Below, piece after piece: positions 42,431 through 54,460 of a DNA stretch of 64,000 nt. The notes beneath the pieces are model-generated. The model saw nothing but the letters and a program-made list of their open reading frames with translations. It did no database searches and was not told where the DNA came from. Position numbers and translations under genes: made by a program. The first letter of the stretch is position 1. Every line of letters begins with the position of its first letter. Source of the DNA: Ferriphaselus amnicola (GTDB taxonomy: Bacteria > Pseudomonadota > Gammaproteobacteria > Burkholderiales > Gallionellaceae); assembly GCF_000974685.2 (NCBI RefSeq), contig NZ_AP018738.1, positions 1,674,001 through 1,738,000 on the forward strand, given 5' to 3'.

Positions 42431-44338
42431 TCAGGTTTCCTGAGCCGGAGCTGTCGGAGTCGCTGCTGGAGCAGCGGGAGGCGTGTCTTTCGGCGGTTGT
42501 GAATTGGCCGCCGCCGACTGAGATGGTTTAGGCGGACGTGGAGCCTCGCCAGCCATGATGTCGTTGATCTGCTCGGCATCAATGGTTTCCCATTCCAGCA
42601 GCGCCTTAGTCATCGCTTCCATCTTGTCTCGATTCGCCTCGATCAGGCTGCGAGCCAGTGCATATTGCTGGTCGATGATGCGACGTATCTCTGCATCTAC
42701 CTTTTGCATAGTGGTTTCAGAGATATTCTTGTGCGTAGTGACCGAACGACCAAGGAACACCTCGCCGTCGTTCTCAGCATAAACCATGGTACCCAAGGCT
42801 TCGGACATCCCCCATTGCGTGACCATCTTGCGCGCCATGTCGGTTGCTCGCTCGAAATCGTTGGAAGCGCCCGTCGTCATCTGGTTCATAAATATCTCTT
42901 CAGCGATACGCCCACCGAACAACACCGCGATGGTGGAAAGGATGCGATCCTTATCCATGCTGTAGCGATCTTCCGATGGCAACTGCATGGTCAAGCCCAA
43001 AGCACGACCACGAGGAATGATCGTAACCTTGTGTACCGGATCAGTCTTAGGCAAGAGTTTGGCCACCACCGCATGACCGGATTCGTGATAGGCCGTATTG
43101 CGGCGCTCCTCTTCCGGCATCACCATCGAGCGGCGCTCTGCCCCCATGAATATCTTGTCTTTGGCAGCCTCAAAATCATCCATCTCGACAAAGCGTTTGG
43201 TGCGCCGCGCCGCAAACAGCGCGGCCTCATTCACCAGATTTGCCAAGTCGGCACCCGACATGCCGGGCGTACCGCGCGCCAAGACATTGGCATTCACGTC
43301 AGGCGCACACGGCACTTTACGCATATGCACCATCAGAATCTGCTCGCGCCCGCGGATGTCGGGCAGCGGCACGACCACTTGACGGTCAAAACGACCGGGG
43401 CGCAGCAAGGCCGCATCCAGCACATCGGGGCGATTGGTGGCTGCAATCACAATCACGCCGCTGGCACCTTCAAAACCGTCCATCTCCACCAGCAAGGCGT
43501 TCAGCGTTTGCTCGCGCTCGTCATTGCCGCCCCCTAAACCTGCACCGCGCTGACGACCAACAGCGTCGATCTCGTCGATGAAAATGATGCAAGGCGATTG
43601 TTTCTTGGCCTGCTCGAACATGTCGCGCACGCGGGCTGCACCGACGCCGACGAACATCTCGACGAAATCAGAACCGGAGATTGAGAAAAATGGCACTTTG
43701 GCTTCGCCTGCGATGGCCTTCGCCAGCAAAGTTTTACCGGTACCGGGGCTGCCCACCATCAACACGCCACGCGGAATGCGTCCGCCTAGGTTTTGGAATT
43801 TTGTCGGATCACGCAGAAAATCGACCAACTCAGAGACTTCTTCCTTGGCTTCGTCACACCCCGCCACATCAGCGAAAGTCACTCGCTCCTTGGCTTCGTC
43901 GAGCATGCGCGCACGCGACTTGCCGAACGAGAAAGCTCCGCCTTTGCCGCCACCCTGCATCTGACGCATGAAGAAGATCCACACGCCGATCAGCAACAGC
44001 ATAGGGAACCAAGATACGAACAGACTCATCAGGAAAGATTGCTCTTCCTCGGGCTTGGCTTCGATCTTGACCCCGTTCTTAAGCAGATCCGACACCATCC
44101 ACAGGTCCGTCGGAGCATAGCTAGTCAGGCGCTTGCCATCACTAGTCACCGCCTTGAGCGTACGGCCTTCGATGGTCACCTTGGCAATATGGCCTTGATT
44201 GACCTCTTTCATGAACTCAGAATAATCCATCGGCCCCTGAGCCGACGATTGCTGACGCGCATTGAACTGGTTGAAAACGGTCATCAGCACCAAGGCGACG
44301 ACCATCCAGATACCGATACTTTTGAAGAGATTGTTCAA
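42431..44338 (-). CDS. ftsH: ATP-dependent zinc metalloprotease FtsH
   Basis: An inner-membrane quality-control protease degrading LpxC, sigma-32-type and membrane proteins. Of 635 aa, two membrane spans (about 5-22 and 104-122) bracket a periplasmic domain. The AAA domain follows, with Walker A GSPGTGKT (about 196), Walker [12 protein letters not shown] and the second region of homology. The zinc site HESGH lies near 419. The C-terminus is Pro/Ala-rich. It lies downstream of rlmE, the common rlmE-ftsH pair. Confidence 0.97.
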   Translation of the reverse strand: MNNLFKSIGIWMVVALVLMTVFNQFNARQQSSAQGPMDYSEFMKEVNQGHIAKVTIEGRTLKAVTSDGKRLTSYAPTDLWMVSDLLKNGVKIEAKPEEEQSFLMSLFVSWFPMLLLIGVWIFFMRQMQGGGKGGAFSFGKSRARMLDEAKERVTFADVAGCDEAKEEVSELVDFLRDPTKFQNLGGRIPRGVLMVGSPGTGKTLLAKAIAGEAKVPFFSISGSDFVEMFVGVGAARVRDMFEQAKKQSPCIIFIDEIDAVGRQRGAGLGGGNDEREQTLNALLVEMDGFEGASGVIVIAATNRPDVLDAALLRPGRFDRQVVVPLPDIRGREQILMVHMRKVPCAPDVNANVLARGTPGMSGADLANLVNEAALFAARRTKRFVEMDDFEAAKDKIFMGAERRSMVMPEEERRNTAYHESGHAVVAKLLPKTDPVHKVTIIPRGRALGLTMQLPSEDRYSMDKDRILSTIAVLFGGRIAEEIFMNQMTTGASNDFERATDMARKMVTQWGMSEALGTMVYAENDGEVFLGRSVTTHKNISETTMQKVDAEIRRIIDQQYALARSLIEANRDKMEAMTKALLEWETIDAEQINDIMAGEAPRPPKPSQSAAANSQPPKDTPPAAPAATPTAPAQET

Positions 44339-44396
44339 GTTTGCTCCTTACCGGCCAACATTGTGCCGGGCGCTCATTAGACTACGACTAGTCCGA

Positions 44397-45017
44397 TTAC
44401 TCAAGTTTTCCCGTGCCCAGCAGATACACTTCACTGCTGCGGTCGCGCGAGGCTTTAGGTTTGCGTGACACAACTTTGGAAAAGTGGCCACGCATCAATT
44501 TCAAATACTCCTCAAATCCTGCGCCTTGGAACACTTTGATGAGGAAACTACCCTCGGGTCTCAAATGCTGCACTGCAAAATCCAGAGCTAACTCACATAA
44601 ATACATGGCACGCGCCTGATCGGCCACGCCCACGCCGCTGATGTTGGGTGCCATATCAGAAATTACAAGGCCGATCTGCTTGCCGCCGAGTGATTTTTCC
44701 AGCTGTGCAAGCACATCATCCTCGCGAAAATCGCCCTGAATGAATTCGACACCATGTATGGGATGCAAAGGCAGCAGATCTAGTGCGATCACTTTTCCGG
44801 AGTCGCCCACCTTACGAGCCGCGATCTGCGACCAACCTCCGGGCGTCGCGCCCAGATCGACCACCACCATGCCAGACTTGAGGAGCTTATCCTTCTCGTC
44901 GATCTCCAATAACTTGTATGCAGCACGCGAACGATAGCCCTCTTTCTGCGCAAGTTGCACAAAAGGGTCGTTAACGTGCTCGGACATCCACTGCTTGCTG
45001 GTTTTGGAACGCTTCAT
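44397..45017 (-). CDS. rlmE: 23S rRNA 2'-O-methyltransferase (U2552)
   Basis: RlmE/FtsJ methylates U2552 in the 50S A-loop, late in assembly. At 206 aa it has the SAM-binding [16 protein letters not shown] and catalytic Lys/Asp positions in [10 protein letters not shown] and [11 protein letters not shown], plus the C-terminal [11 protein letters not shown]. It is transcribed ahead of ftsH and divergent from yhbY. Confidence 0.96.
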   Translation of the reverse strand: MKRSKTSKQWMSEHVNDPFVQLAQKEGYRSRAAYKLLEIDEKDKLLKSGMVVVDLGATPGGWSQIAARKVGDSGKVIALDLLPLHPIHGVEFIQGDFREDDVLAQLEKSLGGKQIGLVISDMAPNISGVGVADQARAMYLCELALDFAVQHLRPEGSFLIKVFQGAGFEEYLKLMRGHFSKVVSRKPKASRDRSSEVYLLGTGKLE

Positions 45018-45052
45018 CGTTTAGAATGCGACTCCCTTCAGGAGTCTCCTCA

Positions 45053-45400
45053 ATGCTAAGTCTTTCCGTTGCACAACGTCTCGAACTCAAAGCCCGCGCC
45101 CATGCGCTCAATCCCGTCATTCTCATTGGCAACGCCGGTTTGTCCGAAGCAGTATTAGCTGAAACTGCCGCTGCCCTGAAAAGCCATGAACTGATCAAGG
45201 TTCGCGTCATGGGTGACGACCGCACTGTACGGGGTGCCATCATGGAACAAATCTGCGAACAGCTGGATGCGGCTCCGGTGCAGCAGATCGGCAAAATGCT
45301 GGTGATCTACAAACCCAACCTTGATGCCACCATGCCGATCAAGAAGGCTCCCCGCCGCGACAAGAAGCCACTGACCAAAAAGCAGCTGGCAAATCGCTAG
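45053..45400 (+). CDS. yhbY: CRM-domain RNA-binding protein YhbY
   Basis: A 115-aa pre-50S-associated protein. The CRM domain covers residues 1-95: RLELKARAHALNPVILIGNAGLSEAVLAE with its conserved GNAG loop, then LIKVRVMG. The tail is Lys-rich. The ATG at 45053 has AGGAG about 8 nt upstream. It is divergent from rlmE-ftsH, an arrangement common in proteobacteria. Confidence 0.92.
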   Translation: MLSLSVAQRLELKARAHALNPVILIGNAGLSEAVLAETAAALKSHELIKVRVMGDDRTVRGAIMEQICEQLDAAPVQQIGKMLVIYKPNLDATMPIKKAPRRDKKPLTKKQLANR

Positions 45401-45410
45401 AACACAGCAA

Positions 45411-45457
45411 GGAGCAAGTTACAGGGAGCAAGTCCCTTGATTCTTGACGCTTGCTCC
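45411..45457. repeat. GGAGCAAG dyad between yhbY and greA
   Basis: GGAGCAAG occurs at 45411 and 45425 and pairs with CTTGCTCC (45450-45457). It sits between two convergent genes, so it may act as a terminator, although Ts are few. Confidence 0.6.
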
Positions 45458-45459
45458 AA

Positions 45460-45936
45460 CTAAATGTATTGAACTTCCACGACCTCATACTCGCGCACGC
45501 CGCCTGGCGCTTGCACTTCGGCGATGTCGCCGGCGTACTTGCCGATCAGCGCGCGTGCGATCGGTGAACTGATCGAAATCTTGCGCTTCTTGATGTCAGC
45601 CTCGTCGTCACCCACGATCTGGTAAGTCACTTCGTCGCCGCTTTTAGTGTCTTCCAAAACCACGGTTGCCGCGAACACGACACGCCCCTCGGCATTGATG
45701 GTCTTAGGATCGATAACTTGCGCACTGCCAAGTTTGAACTCAAGCTCCTGAATCCGCCCCTCGACAAAACCTTGCCGCTCCTTGGCTGCATCGTATTCTG
45801 CGTTCTCCGAAAGATCACCTTGGGCGCGCGCCTCGGAAATGGCGTTGATAACCGAAGGACGTTCTACCGTCTTTAGGTTGTGCAGCTCTTGACGCAACAT
45901 CTCCGCGCCAACCACGGTCAATGGAACCTTGCTCAT
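45460..45936 (-). CDS. greA: Transcription elongation factor GreA
   Basis: GreA rescues backtracked RNA polymerase by stimulating transcript cleavage. At 158 aa it has the N-terminal coiled coil with the acidic tip ([22 protein letters not shown]) and the C-terminal FKBP-like domain ([14 protein letters not shown]). It lies 37 nt after carB in the carA-carB-greA run. Confidence 0.97.
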   Translation of the reverse strand: MSKVPLTVVGAEMLRQELHNLKTVERPSVINAISEARAQGDLSENAEYDAAKERQGFVEGRIQELEFKLGSAQVIDPKTINAEGRVVFAATVVLEDTKSGDEVTYQIVGDDEADIKKRKISISSPIARALIGKYAGDIAEVQAPGGVREYEVVEVQYI

Positions 45937-45973
45937 ACTACTTCCTTACAGATTCGATTAAAGACCCGCCCAG

Positions 45974-48900
45974 TCAGCCGACTAGACGGGTGTGCAGGGT
46001 CTGCACATCATAGACGTTGAGGTCTGTCAGATGTTGCATCCCGATACATGCGGCGCGAGCGCCAGCAAGGGTAGTGTAATAAGTCACGCGACCTTGCAGC
46101 GCAGCGTGGCGGATGGAATACGAGTCACGCATCGCCGAGGGTTTGGTGTCCACGGTATTTACGATGAAGCTGACTTCGCCATTCTTGATCATATCGACGA
46201 TATGCGGACGACCTTCGGCGACCTTGTTCACCACAGTCACGGGCACTCCCGCCTTGGTGATTACCGCCGCCGTACCGCGTGTCGCCAACACCGTGAACCC
46301 CAAGTCTGCCAAAGAACGGGCTACCTCAACCACGCCGGGCTTGTCTGCCTCGCGCACGCTGATAAATGCCTTGCCGGAGGACGGCAGCTTCACGCTGGCG
46401 GCCAGTTGCGATTTGACGAAAGCTTCGGCAAACGTCTCGCCCACGCCCATCACTTCGCCGGTGGATTTCATTTCTGGGCCGAGGATCACGTCCACGCCGG
46501 GGAACTTGATGAAGGGGAACACCGCCTCCTTCACCGAGAAATACGGCGGGATGATCTCTTTAGTCACGCCCTGCGACGCCAGCGTCTGCCCCGCCATGCA
46601 GCGCGCGGCGATCTTGGCCAGCGGCACGCCGGTCGCCTTGGAGACATAAGGCACAGTGCGTGAGGCGCGGGGATTCACTTCCAACACATAGACGGTTTCA
46701 CCCTGAATGGCGAACTGCACATTCATCAGACCGACCACATTGAGCGACTTCGCCATCGCCTTGGTCTGGCGGCGAAGTTCGTCTTGCATCGCAACGGACA
46801 AGGAGTACGGCGGCAACGAACACGCTGAGTCACCCGAATGCACGCCCGCCTGCTCGATGTGCTCCATGATGCCGCCGATGATGACTTGCTGACCGTCAGA
46901 CACCGCATCCACATCCACTTCGATCGCGTCGTTGAGGAAGCGATCCAGCAGAATGGGCAGGCGTTCAGGATAAGTCTTGGACATTTCCTCGGCGTCGCGC
47001 ATATAGCGTTCGAGGTCAGGCTGCGCGTGGATGATCTCCATCGCACGCCCGCCCAGCACATTAGAAGGCCGCATCACCAGCGGATAGCCGATGTCAGCCG
47101 CGCCAGCGATGGCTTCGGCGACGGTACTGGCCGTGCGATTAGGCGGCTGCTTCAGATCCAGCTCACGCAACATCGCTTGGAAGCGCGCGCGGTCTTCCGC
47201 CATGTCGATCATGTCCGGCGTAGTGCCGATGATGGGCACGCCCGCTGCATGCAGGCCGTGCGCCAGCTTCAGCGGAGTTTGCCCCCCGTACTGTACGATC
47301 ACGCCGATGGGCTGCTCGACATCGACTACTTCGAGCACGTCTTCCAGTGTCAGTGGCTCGAAGTACAAGCGGTCAGAGGTGTCGTAGTCGGTGGATACAG
47401 TCTCAGGATTGCAGTTGACCATGATGGTCTCGTAGCCGTCCTCGCGCATCGCCAGCGCGGCATGAACGCAGCAATAATCGAACTCGATACCCTGCCCGAT
47501 GCGATTCGGACCACCGCCCAACACCATGATCTTTTTGTTGTTGGTCGGCTGCGACTCGCACTCTTCCTCGTAGGTCGAGTACATGTAAGCCGTATTCGTG
47601 GAGAACTCTGCCGCGCAGGTATCAACTCGCTTGAACACTGGGCGCACGCCCAGTGCCACGCGGTGCGCACGCACTTCGCCTGCCTCGATGCCCAGCAACT
47701 TGGCCAAGCGACGATCTGCGAAACCAACACGCTTCAATGCGCGCAGCTCGGCAAAGTTCAGACTTTCCAGCGTGCGGCCTACCAGCGCGGCCTCGCGCTT
47801 GATGAGGTCTTCAATTTGGACCAAGAACCACGGATCGATTTTGCTGTGCGCGAACACTTCGTCCACGCTCAAACCAAAGCGGAACGCATCGCTCACCGCC
47901 CAGATACGCTCTGGCCCGGGGTTGCGCAATTCGGCAGTGATCGCATCGAGGTCGCTATATTTTTCGTCCAGCCCATCCACACCAACTTCTAGACCGCGCA
48001 AAGCTTTCTGGAACGACTCTTGGAAGGTACGACCGATGGCCATCACCTCGCCTACCGACTTCATTTGCGTAGTCAGCCTATCATTGGCTTGCGGGAATTT
48101 CTCAAAGGCAAATCTTGGAATTTTTGTGACGACGTAATCGATGGTCGGCTCGAACGAAGCCGGGGTCGCGCCGCCGGTGATGTCGTTCTTCAGCTCGTCC
48201 AGCGTAAAACCTACAGCCAGCTTGGCAGCGATCTTGGCGATGGGGAACCCCGTGGCTTTGGATGCCAGTGCCGAGGAACGCGATACGCGCGGATTCATCT
48301 CGATCACCACCATGCGCCCGTCGTCCGGGTTGATGGAGAACTGCACGTTGGAGCCGCCCGTTTCCACGCCGATCTCACGCAGCACGGCCAGCGATGCATC
48401 GCGCAGGATCTGATATTCCTTGTCGGTCAGCGTCTGCGCTGGTGCCACGGTAATGGAATCTCCAGTGTGCACGCCCATCGGATCCAGATTTTCGATAGAG
48501 CAGATGATGATGCAGTTGTCGTTGCGGTCGCGCACGACTTCCATCTCATACTCTTTCCAACCAAGCAGCGACTCTTCGATCAACAATTCCTTGGTCGGCG
48601 AAGCCTCCAGCCCGCGTTCACAGATCTCCATGAATTCTTCACGGTTGTAAGCGATGCCACCGCCGCTGCCGCCCATGGTAAACGACGGACGGATGATGGT
48701 CGGAAATCCCATCACCTGCTGCACTTGCAGCGCCTCTTCCATGCTGTGCGCGATCGCCGAACGCGCCGAAGCCAGCCCGATACGCGTCATCGCCTGCTTG
48801 AACTTCTCGCGGTCTTCCGCCATATCGATGGCGTCGCGCGACGCGCCGATCATTTCGACGTTGTATTTTTCCAGCACGCCGTGCTTTGCCAGATCCAGCG

Positions 48901-49195
48901 CGCAGTTCAGCGCAGTCTGTCCGCCCATGGTCGGCAGGATCGCATCCGGCTTTTCCTTGGCGATGATCTTTTCAACGATCTGCCAAGTGATCGGCTCGAT
49001 GTAAGTCGCATCGGCCATATTCGGATCGGTCATGATAGTGGCCGGATTCGAGTTCACCAGAATGACGCGATAACCCTCTTCGCGCAGCGCCTTGCAGGCT
49101 TGCGCACCGGAATAGTCGAATTCGCACGCCTGCCCGATGACGATGGGGCCGGCACCAATGATCAGAATGCTCTTAATATCTGTACGCTTCGGCAT
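45974..49195 (-). CDS. carB: Carbamoyl-phosphate synthase large subunit
   Basis: CarB makes carbamoyl phosphate for arginine and pyrimidine synthesis in two ATP-using steps. The 1073-aa protein has the duplicated ATP-grasp halves: first [21 protein letters not shown], second [18 protein letters not shown]. The oligomerisation segment lies in the middle and the allosteric MGS-like domain at the C-terminus (about 940-1073). Its ATG directly follows the carA stop (TAAATG). Confidence 0.98.
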   Translation of the reverse strand: MPKRTDIKSILIIGAGPIVIGQACEFDYSGAQACKALREEGYRVILVNSNPATIMTDPNMADATYIEPITWQIVEKIIAKEKPDAILPTMGGQTALNCALDLAKHGVLEKYNVEMIGASRDAIDMAEDREKFKQAMTRIGLASARSAIAHSMEEALQVQQVMGFPTIIRPSFTMGGSGGGIAYNREEFMEICERGLEASPTKELLIEESLLGWKEYEMEVVRDRNDNCIIICSIENLDPMGVHTGDSITVAPAQTLTDKEYQILRDASLAVLREIGVETGGSNVQFSINPDDGRMVVIEMNPRVSRSSALASKATGFPIAKIAAKLAVGFTLDELKNDITGGATPASFEPTIDYVVTKIPRFAFEKFPQANDRLTTQMKSVGEVMAIGRTFQESFQKALRGLEVGVDGLDEKYSDLDAITAELRNPGPERIWAVSDAFRFGLSVDEVFAHSKIDPWFLVQIEDLIKREAALVGRTLESLNFAELRALKRVGFADRRLAKLLGIEAGEVRAHRVALGVRPVFKRVDTCAAEFSTNTAYMYSTYEEECESQPTNNKKIMVLGGGPNRIGQGIEFDYCCVHAALAMREDGYETIMVNCNPETVSTDYDTSDRLYFEPLTLEDVLEVVDVEQPIGVIVQYGGQTPLKLAHGLHAAGVPIIGTTPDMIDMAEDRARFQAMLRELDLKQPPNRTASTVAEAIAGAADIGYPLVMRPSNVLGGRAMEIIHAQPDLERYMRDAEEMSKTYPERLPILLDRFLNDAIEVDVDAVSDGQQVIIGGIMEHIEQAGVHSGDSACSLPPYSLSVAMQDELRRQTKAMAKSLNVVGLMNVQFAIQGETVYVLEVNPRASRTVPYVSKATGVPLAKIAARCMAGQTLASQGVTKEIIPPYFSVKEAVFPFIKFPGVDVILGPEMKSTGEVMGVGETFAEAFVKSQLAASVKLPSSGKAFISVREADKPGVVEVARSLADLGFTVLATRGTAAVITKAGVPVTVVNKVAEGRPHIVDMIKNGEVSFIVNTVDTKPSAMRDSYSIRHAALQGRVTYYTTLAGARAACIGMQHLTDLNVYDVQTLHTRLVG

Positions 49196-50320
49196 TTACT
49201 TCTTCTCCATCATCGCCACGAAGCGATCGAACAACCCATCCACATCATGCGGACCGGGACTGGCTTCAGGATGTCCCTGGAAGCAGAATGCGGGTTTATC
49301 GGTCAGCTCGAAACCTTGCAGCGTGCCATCAAACAACGAGATATGGGTCACACGCGCGTTGGCTGGCAGCGTCGCCGCATCCACAGCGAAACCGTGGTTC
49401 TGGCTGGTGATCATCACTTGTTTGGTCTGCACATCCTGCACCGGATGGTTCGCGCCACGATGGCCGAATTTCATCTTCACGGTCTTCGCCCCTGTAGCCA
49501 AGCCCATGATTTGATGCCCCAAACAAATACCGAACAGCGGCACGCTCTTATCCATGAAAACCTTGGCCGCTTCGATCGCGTAATCGCAAGGCTCGGGATC
49601 GCCGGGGCCATTGGATAGGAAAACGCCGTCTGGATTCATCGCCAGCACGTCAGCGGCGGAAGTCTTAGCCGGCACCACGGTGATGTCGCAGCCGCGCTCA
49701 GCCAACATACGCAAAATGTTGCGCTTCACGCCGAAGTCGTAGGCTACAACCTTGAATTTGGATGCAACCACATCACGATAGCCAACACCCAACGCCCATT
49801 CGCGCTGCTTCCATTCGTAGGGAGCATCGGCAGTAACAACTTGCGCCAAGTCCATTCCTGCCAAGCCAGCAAAACCGCGTGCCGCCGCCAGTGCCGCCTC
49901 GACGTTGTCGCCGGTAGCGACACAGCCGTTCTGCGCGCCCTTGCTGCGCAGGATACGCGTCAGTTTGCGGGTGTCGATGTCGGCGATGGCGACGACATTG
50001 TTGGCCTTGAGGTAATCAGACAAGGATTGCGTACTACGGAAATTGCTCGCCACCATGGATAGGTCGCGGATCACCAGACCGCTGGCGAACACCTGACGAG
50101 ACTCGACATCTTCGGCATTGGTGCCGACATTGCCAATGTGCGGATAAGTCAGCGTGACAATCTGCTTGCAGTAAGACGGGTCGGTGAGGATTTCTTGATA
50201 GCCGGTGATCGAGGTATTGAACACCACTTCGCCGACGCTACTACCCTCGGCTCCAATAGAAATACCGCGAAACACCGTTCCATCGGCAAGCACAAGAATG
50301 GCAGGGTTCGTTTGCGGCAC
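49196..50320 (-). CDS. carA: Carbamoyl-phosphate synthase small subunit
   Basis: CarA hydrolyses glutamine and channels ammonia to CarB. It has the N-terminal domain ([19 protein letters not shown]) and a class I glutamine amidotransferase domain with the Cys nucleophile in [12 protein letters not shown] and the His-Glu pair in [13 protein letters not shown]. The start is placed at GTG 50318-50320, which has GGGAG 6 nt upstream, giving 374 aa; an ATG at 50341 lacks a ribosome site. It is in the carAB operon with greA. Confidence 0.93.
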   Translation of the reverse strand: MPQTNPAILVLADGTVFRGISIGAEGSSVGEVVFNTSITGYQEILTDPSYCKQIVTLTYPHIGNVGTNAEDVESRQVFASGLVIRDLSMVASNFRSTQSLSDYLKANNVVAIADIDTRKLTRILRSKGAQNGCVATGDNVEAALAAARGFAGLAGMDLAQVVTADAPYEWKQREWALGVGYRDVVASKFKVVAYDFGVKRNILRMLAERGCDITVVPAKTSAADVLAMNPDGVFLSNGPGDPEPCDYAIEAAKVFMDKSVPLFGICLGHQIMGLATGAKTVKMKFGHRGANHPVQDVQTKQVMITSQNHGFAVDAATLPANARVTHISLFDGTLQGFELTDKPAFCFQGHPEASPGPHDVDGLFDRFVAMMEKK

Positions 50321-50345
50321 CGGAGACTCCCAAGAAGACATAAAG

Positions 50346-50375
50346 AAGCGGGACCAACCTATGGCTATCCCGCTT
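50346..50375 (-). promoter_or_regulatory. Hairpin in the carA leader
   Basis: AAGCGGGA and TCCCGCTT arms enclose 14 nt just upstream of carA. On the minus strand it is followed by CTTTATG, a poor T-run, so it could be an attenuator or a 5' stabilising stem. Confidence 0.4.
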
Positions 50376-50489
50376 TGAACTGGGTGCGGATTATACCGGA
50401 AGCGAGGGTTTCTATCAAACACGGATAAGCGCGGAAACTGCCATGTTGCAGCAAAATCGCCTGCCGCTCATTTCACCCAGCCCTATTCC

Positions 50490-51338
<849 letters not shown>

Positions 51339-51395
51339 GGCATTTCCTTTCTTGGTGGTCGATTAAGATGAGGGGGCGAAGAATATCAAGTACAA

Positions 51396-51426
51396 TTACC
51401 TTTCGTAAGTACGCACAAAAAGGTAA
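51396..51426. promoter_or_regulatory. Inverted repeat, likely HxlR-type operator
   Basis: TTACCTTT and AAAGGTAA, 8-bp perfect arms 15 nt apart, lie in the divergent promoter gap. The right arm merges with the regulator's ribosome site. A second dyad, AAGTAC...GTAC, overlaps it. Confidence 0.55.
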
Positions 51427-51431
51427 GTTTC

Positions 51432-51821
51432 ATGCCCACAACTCAAATCGTAAAACTCGCCGAAGTGATGCGGCGCGGCGAAGTCCTAGCCACGGAATGC
51501 CCCTCGCGTGAGATCCTGAAACATGTGACCAGCCAATGGGGCGTGTTGGTACTGGTCGCGCTGATGGAGGGCACGCACCGCTTCAGCGAACTGCGCCGCA
51601 AGGTCGGCGGGGTGAGCGAGAAGATGCTGGCGCAGACGCTACAGCAACTGGAAAGGGACGGCTTCATCGACCGCGTCGCGCATCCGGTGGTACCGCCGCA
51701 TGTGGAGTACACCCTGACCCCGCTCGGCGAAGGCATAGGCAAACAGGTGGAAGCGCTGGCCGACTGGATCGAGGTCAACCTGCCGGAGATTATGCTGCAG
51801 CAGCAAAAGCGTTGTTCGTGA
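51432..51821 (+). CDS. HxlR-family transcriptional regulator (YtfH-like)
   Basis: A 129-aa winged-helix regulator: the conserved N-terminal Cys in ATECPSREIL (about residue 23), WGVLVLVALMEGTHRFSELRRKVGGVSEKMLAQTLQQLERDGFI as the HTH, and PHVEYTLTPLG as the wing. The Cys suggests thiol sensing of quinone or aldehyde stress, as in related QorR/YodB-type proteins. It is divergent from its probable target, the QorB-like reductase. Confidence 0.9.
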   Translation: MPTTQIVKLAEVMRRGEVLATECPSREILKHVTSQWGVLVLVALMEGTHRFSELRRKVGGVSEKMLAQTLQQLERDGFIDRVAHPVVPPHVEYTLTPLGEGIGKQVEALADWIEVNLPEIMLQQQKRCS

Positions 51822-52052
51822 CTCAACTGCACGGAGAGTCAAACGAGCGAATCTTTAGAAGCCACACCCTCCGCCTGTCTTCCAACGTGGCAAATAAATT
51901 CAAACGAATCATGGGAAAACCCCAGTTATTTGCTTCGCCATATTGAAAGAAAGCCGCACTTCGGACTACTTACTCCAAGCGCGATAACCACTACAACGCG
52001 CCTTCACTCGTTTAACATGCCAAGCCTCCGCTGACCACACTCAGGAATAACC

Positions 52053-52559
52053 ATGACTTACCCCAAGAACATCGCCATCGTAACCATCGCTGCCGTGCTT
52101 GGAATGGCCGGCTGTACGGGAGTGAAGACGGACGCGAACGTGGAGGTATCGGTCAGCAGCAAAAAGTCTCCCAAACCTAGACCGTCCAAACCGGTACTAC
52201 CCGCCAAACCGGCCAGCGAGCCAGCCGATGCCGACTCAGCGCATGCAGCCCAGATTTCTGCGCCTGCCGCCCCCACCACCGAGGCCAAGTTGGCATCAGA
52301 AGCGATAGCCTTGGCGCTCGCGGATAGCTACAAGTGCTCGGTCTGCCACAAGACCGAAGGTAAACTGCTCGGCCCTGCATGGAAGGCCGTTGCCCACAAA
52401 TACAAAACGGATCCCGATGCGGTGAGCAAGATTTCCATCAATATCAAACGCGGGGGGAATTTCGGCTGGAAGAGCGGCATCATGCCAGCCAAAGGCGGTA
52501 GCAACATCTCGGATGCGGACATCACCCAGTTAGCGGAGTTCATCGCCTCACTCAAGTAA
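52053..52559 (+). CDS. Lipoprotein class I cytochrome c
   Basis: A 168-aa exported monohaem cytochrome. The signal peptide ends in lipobox GMAGC (Cys21), so it should be lipid-anchored. A Pro/Ala/Lys-rich linker (25-85) is followed by a c551/c552-like domain with haem motif CSVCH (about residue 96), LLGPAWKAVA, and the axial Met in GIMPAKGG. It probably shuttles electrons in the periplasm. It stands alone, with non-coding DNA on both sides. Confidence 0.92.
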   Translation: MTYPKNIAIVTIAAVLGMAGCTGVKTDANVEVSVSSKKSPKPRPSKPVLPAKPASEPADADSAHAAQISAPAAPTTEAKLASEAIALALADSYKCSVCHKTEGKLLGPAWKAVAHKYKTDPDAVSKISINIKRGGNFGWKSGIMPAKGGSNISDADITQLAEFIASLK

Positions 52560-52960
52560 GAACGGCTGCTCGACCTCTCTAAACTAGGGGCATGCGCTCA
52601 GACCTCTTGGCTCTGCGCCACCTGCAACACCTTGGGGCAGATCTTGCAGCACGCATTTCCTCTGCTTTACCGCCCTACTCACCGTGGCGTAATGAACCCG
52701 AAAATCGACAACTTCCTGAATCGTATAGCCGCATGTGGCGGTAGGCAAAAGCTATTGCAAGCGCAGGTGCTGGTTTCATAAATCGTCCAGCGGTCTGGCA
52801 TGAGGAAAAGCTAGCTTGATGAATGCGTTATAGCAAGACCTGACCCCGAAGGCCCTGGAAGCTCAGAGAAGGGGCGGTGGGCGATTAGAGTGGGCATCTT
52901 ATGTTGAGTATTCCCGAGAAACTGTAGCCTCTATTTTATATTGCCCCCTTCCTTGCTCGC
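52560..52960. other. Non-coding stretch with transposon debris
   Basis: No intact gene. It contains the HTH remnant at 52631-52750. On the plus strand near 52833, GCAAGACCTGACCCC is a word often seen at the ends of REP-associated transposase genes. Nothing else is supported. Confidence 0.45.
52631..52750 (-). pseudogene. HTH fragment of a transposase-like protein
   Basis: One minus-strand frame reads GYTIQEVVDF.VHYATVSRAVKQ..CVLQDL, matching the C-terminal helix-turn-helix seen in REP-associated tyrosine transposases and relatives. There is no start and no catalytic domain nearby, so it is a short decayed remnant. Confidence 0.5.
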
Positions 52961-53314
52961 TTATTGAGAGCGCCCCACCTTACCCTCATCAGAAAAAGCG
53001 ACAAACAACTCTATAAATGGGTTATAGCAAATAATTAATAGAAGACCGAACCATAAAGATGAAATAAACATCCTGTATTCTGGGGAAAAATAGATATATG
53101 TCCCTAACGCTATCCCTATCAATTGGATTGCATAGTAACGTCTTCTATATGCTCGCACGAAAACAAACCAATGATAAAAAAGAGTGCAAATTGCAGCCCC
53201 AATAAACTGAAAAGCTATCCCAGATTCAAAATGCTCTGTGATAAGCAGCAACCCTGGGGCAACCACGACTGCAAAGAGTACTTGATGCAGTCCCCTTCCT
53301 ATTTTTCCACTCAT
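52961..53314 (-). CDS. Orphan small membrane protein
   Basis: A 117-aa protein of no family I know, with about four hydrophobic segments (residues 9-25, 33-52, 62-76 and 83-105) and an aromatic, Arg-rich loop (FVRAYRRRYYAI). The gene is clearly more AT-rich than its neighbours and sits next to transposon debris, which suggests horizontal arrival. The ATG (MSGKIGRGLHQ) is the only obvious start. Confidence 0.55.
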   Translation of the reverse strand: MSGKIGRGLHQVLFAVVVAPGLLLITEHFESGIAFQFIGAAICTLFYHWFVFVRAYRRRYYAIQLIGIALGTYIYFSPEYRMFISSLWFGLLLIICYNPFIELFVAFSDEGKVGRSQ

Positions 53315-53415
53315 ATTCTTTACCGAGAGATTATTACGGCTGTTTGATACCTTAGAGTCAGATCACAGCTGCTCATCCCATATTTTCAACACGCTTACCA
53401 CTCAATCAGCGCTGA

Positions 53416-53928
53416 TTATTTGCGCCTCACCGCCACCAGCAACGCCCAGCTTCCCAGTAGGACGTAGGCTAGCAATGACCATTCCGGTATGCCGAGATTG
53501 AATAGCGTCCAGCCTTTTTCCGCACACTCGCCAGAGCCGTGTAGCAGTTCCTTCAGCACATCGGCCATCGGGAAGTTCTGCAACATGTAATCCAAGCCGG
53601 GGCCGCAGGCAGGCACTTGGTCTTTGGGTAGGTGTTGCAACCAGATGTGGCGACTGGCGACACCGATGCCGGTGAAGGCCAGCAGGCCGATCAAGAAGCC
53701 GTAGGCTTTGGCGCCCGACGACTGCGGGTTGTGCAAGGTCGCCAGCAAGAAGAAGAATCCCATCAGGATGAAGATGACACGCTGCACCATACACAAGGGG
53801 CAGGGGTCTTGATGCATCACGTATTGCAGGTACAGCGCGCCGCAGTACATCGCGACTATCGCCAGAAATCCCACTAGATAGGGCGTTCGGCTATAGCGTT
53901 TGCTTTTGCTCACAGGTCTTTTTGCCAT
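53416..53928 (-). CDS. dsbB: Disulfide bond formation protein DsbB
   Basis: DsbB reoxidises DsbA and passes electrons to quinone in the inner membrane. The 170-aa protein has four membrane helices, the first Cys pair in DPCPLCMVQR and the second-loop cysteines in VPACGPGLDYM and SGECAEKGW. The chosen start (MAKRPVSKSK) overlaps the iscX stop by 1 nt (TAATG), so it is the tail gene of the ISC operon. The link between Fe-S assembly and disulfide formation is positional only. Confidence 0.93.
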   Translation of the reverse strand: MAKRPVSKSKRYSRTPYLVGFLAIVAMYCGALYLQYVMHQDPCPLCMVQRVIFILMGFFFLLATLHNPQSSGAKAYGFLIGLLAFTGIGVASRHIWLQHLPKDQVPACGPGLDYMLQNFPMADVLKELLHGSGECAEKGWTLFNLGIPEWSLLAYVLLGSWALLVAVRRK

Positions 53929-54122
53929 TATTCCGCCTCGTCTATCCACGCCAACTGAATGGCTTCCAATACTTTTTCGCCGCCCCGGCCGTGGTCATCC
54001 GAAAAACCCTCCAACTCCACCACCCAGTTATGTAGATCGGTGAAGCGCACATAGCGCGGATCGGTATCGGGACGGGAGTCAGCAAGCGCAATGGCGATCT
54101 GGCGTACATCGGTCCATTTCAT
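53928..54122 (-). CDS. iscX: Fe-S assembly protein IscX
   Basis: A 64-aa acidic protein (MKWTDVRQIAIALADSRPD, HNWVVELEGF) of the IscX/YfhJ family, which binds IscS and modulates cluster assembly. It overlaps fdx by 4 nt and dsbB by 1 nt. Confidence 0.95.
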   Translation of the reverse strand: MKWTDVRQIAIALADSRPDTDPRYVRFTDLHNWVVELEGFSDDHGRGGEKVLEAIQLAWIDEAE

Positions 54123-54460
54123 CGGTGGCCCTCCTTAGTCATATTGATGGTGTACTTGGGAATCTCGACAACGAGATCATGGTCGGCCAGCACAGCCTGA
54201 CAGCTCAGCCGCGAGTTCGGCTCCAGCCCCCAAGCCTTGTCCAGCATATCTTCTTCCAGATCATCCGCCACATTCAGTGAGTTGAAACCTTCACGAACGA
54301 CGACGTGGCAAGTGGTGCACGCGCAGGATTTTTCGCAGGCGTGCTCAATGTCCACATGATTATCGAGCAGCACCTCGATTAGCACAGTGCCCGCTTCAGC
54401 CTGAAGCACCTTACCTTGCGGGCAAAGTTCTGGGTGTGGAAGTACGATGATTTGCGGCAT
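54119..54460 (-). CDS. fdx: ISC-type 2Fe-2S ferredoxin
   Basis: This ferredoxin supplies electrons for Fe-S cluster synthesis. At 113 aa it has the adrenodoxin-like ligand pattern C-x5-C-x2-C (CEKSCACTTC) and a distant Cys in SRLSCQAVL. It starts directly after hscA (stop at 54461) and overlaps iscX by 4 nt. Confidence 0.95.
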   Translation of the reverse strand: MPQIIVLPHPELCPQGKVLQAEAGTVLIEVLLDNHVDIEHACEKSCACTTCHVVVREGFNSLNVADDLEEDMLDKAWGLEPNSRLSCQAVLADHDLVVEIPKYTINMTKEGHR

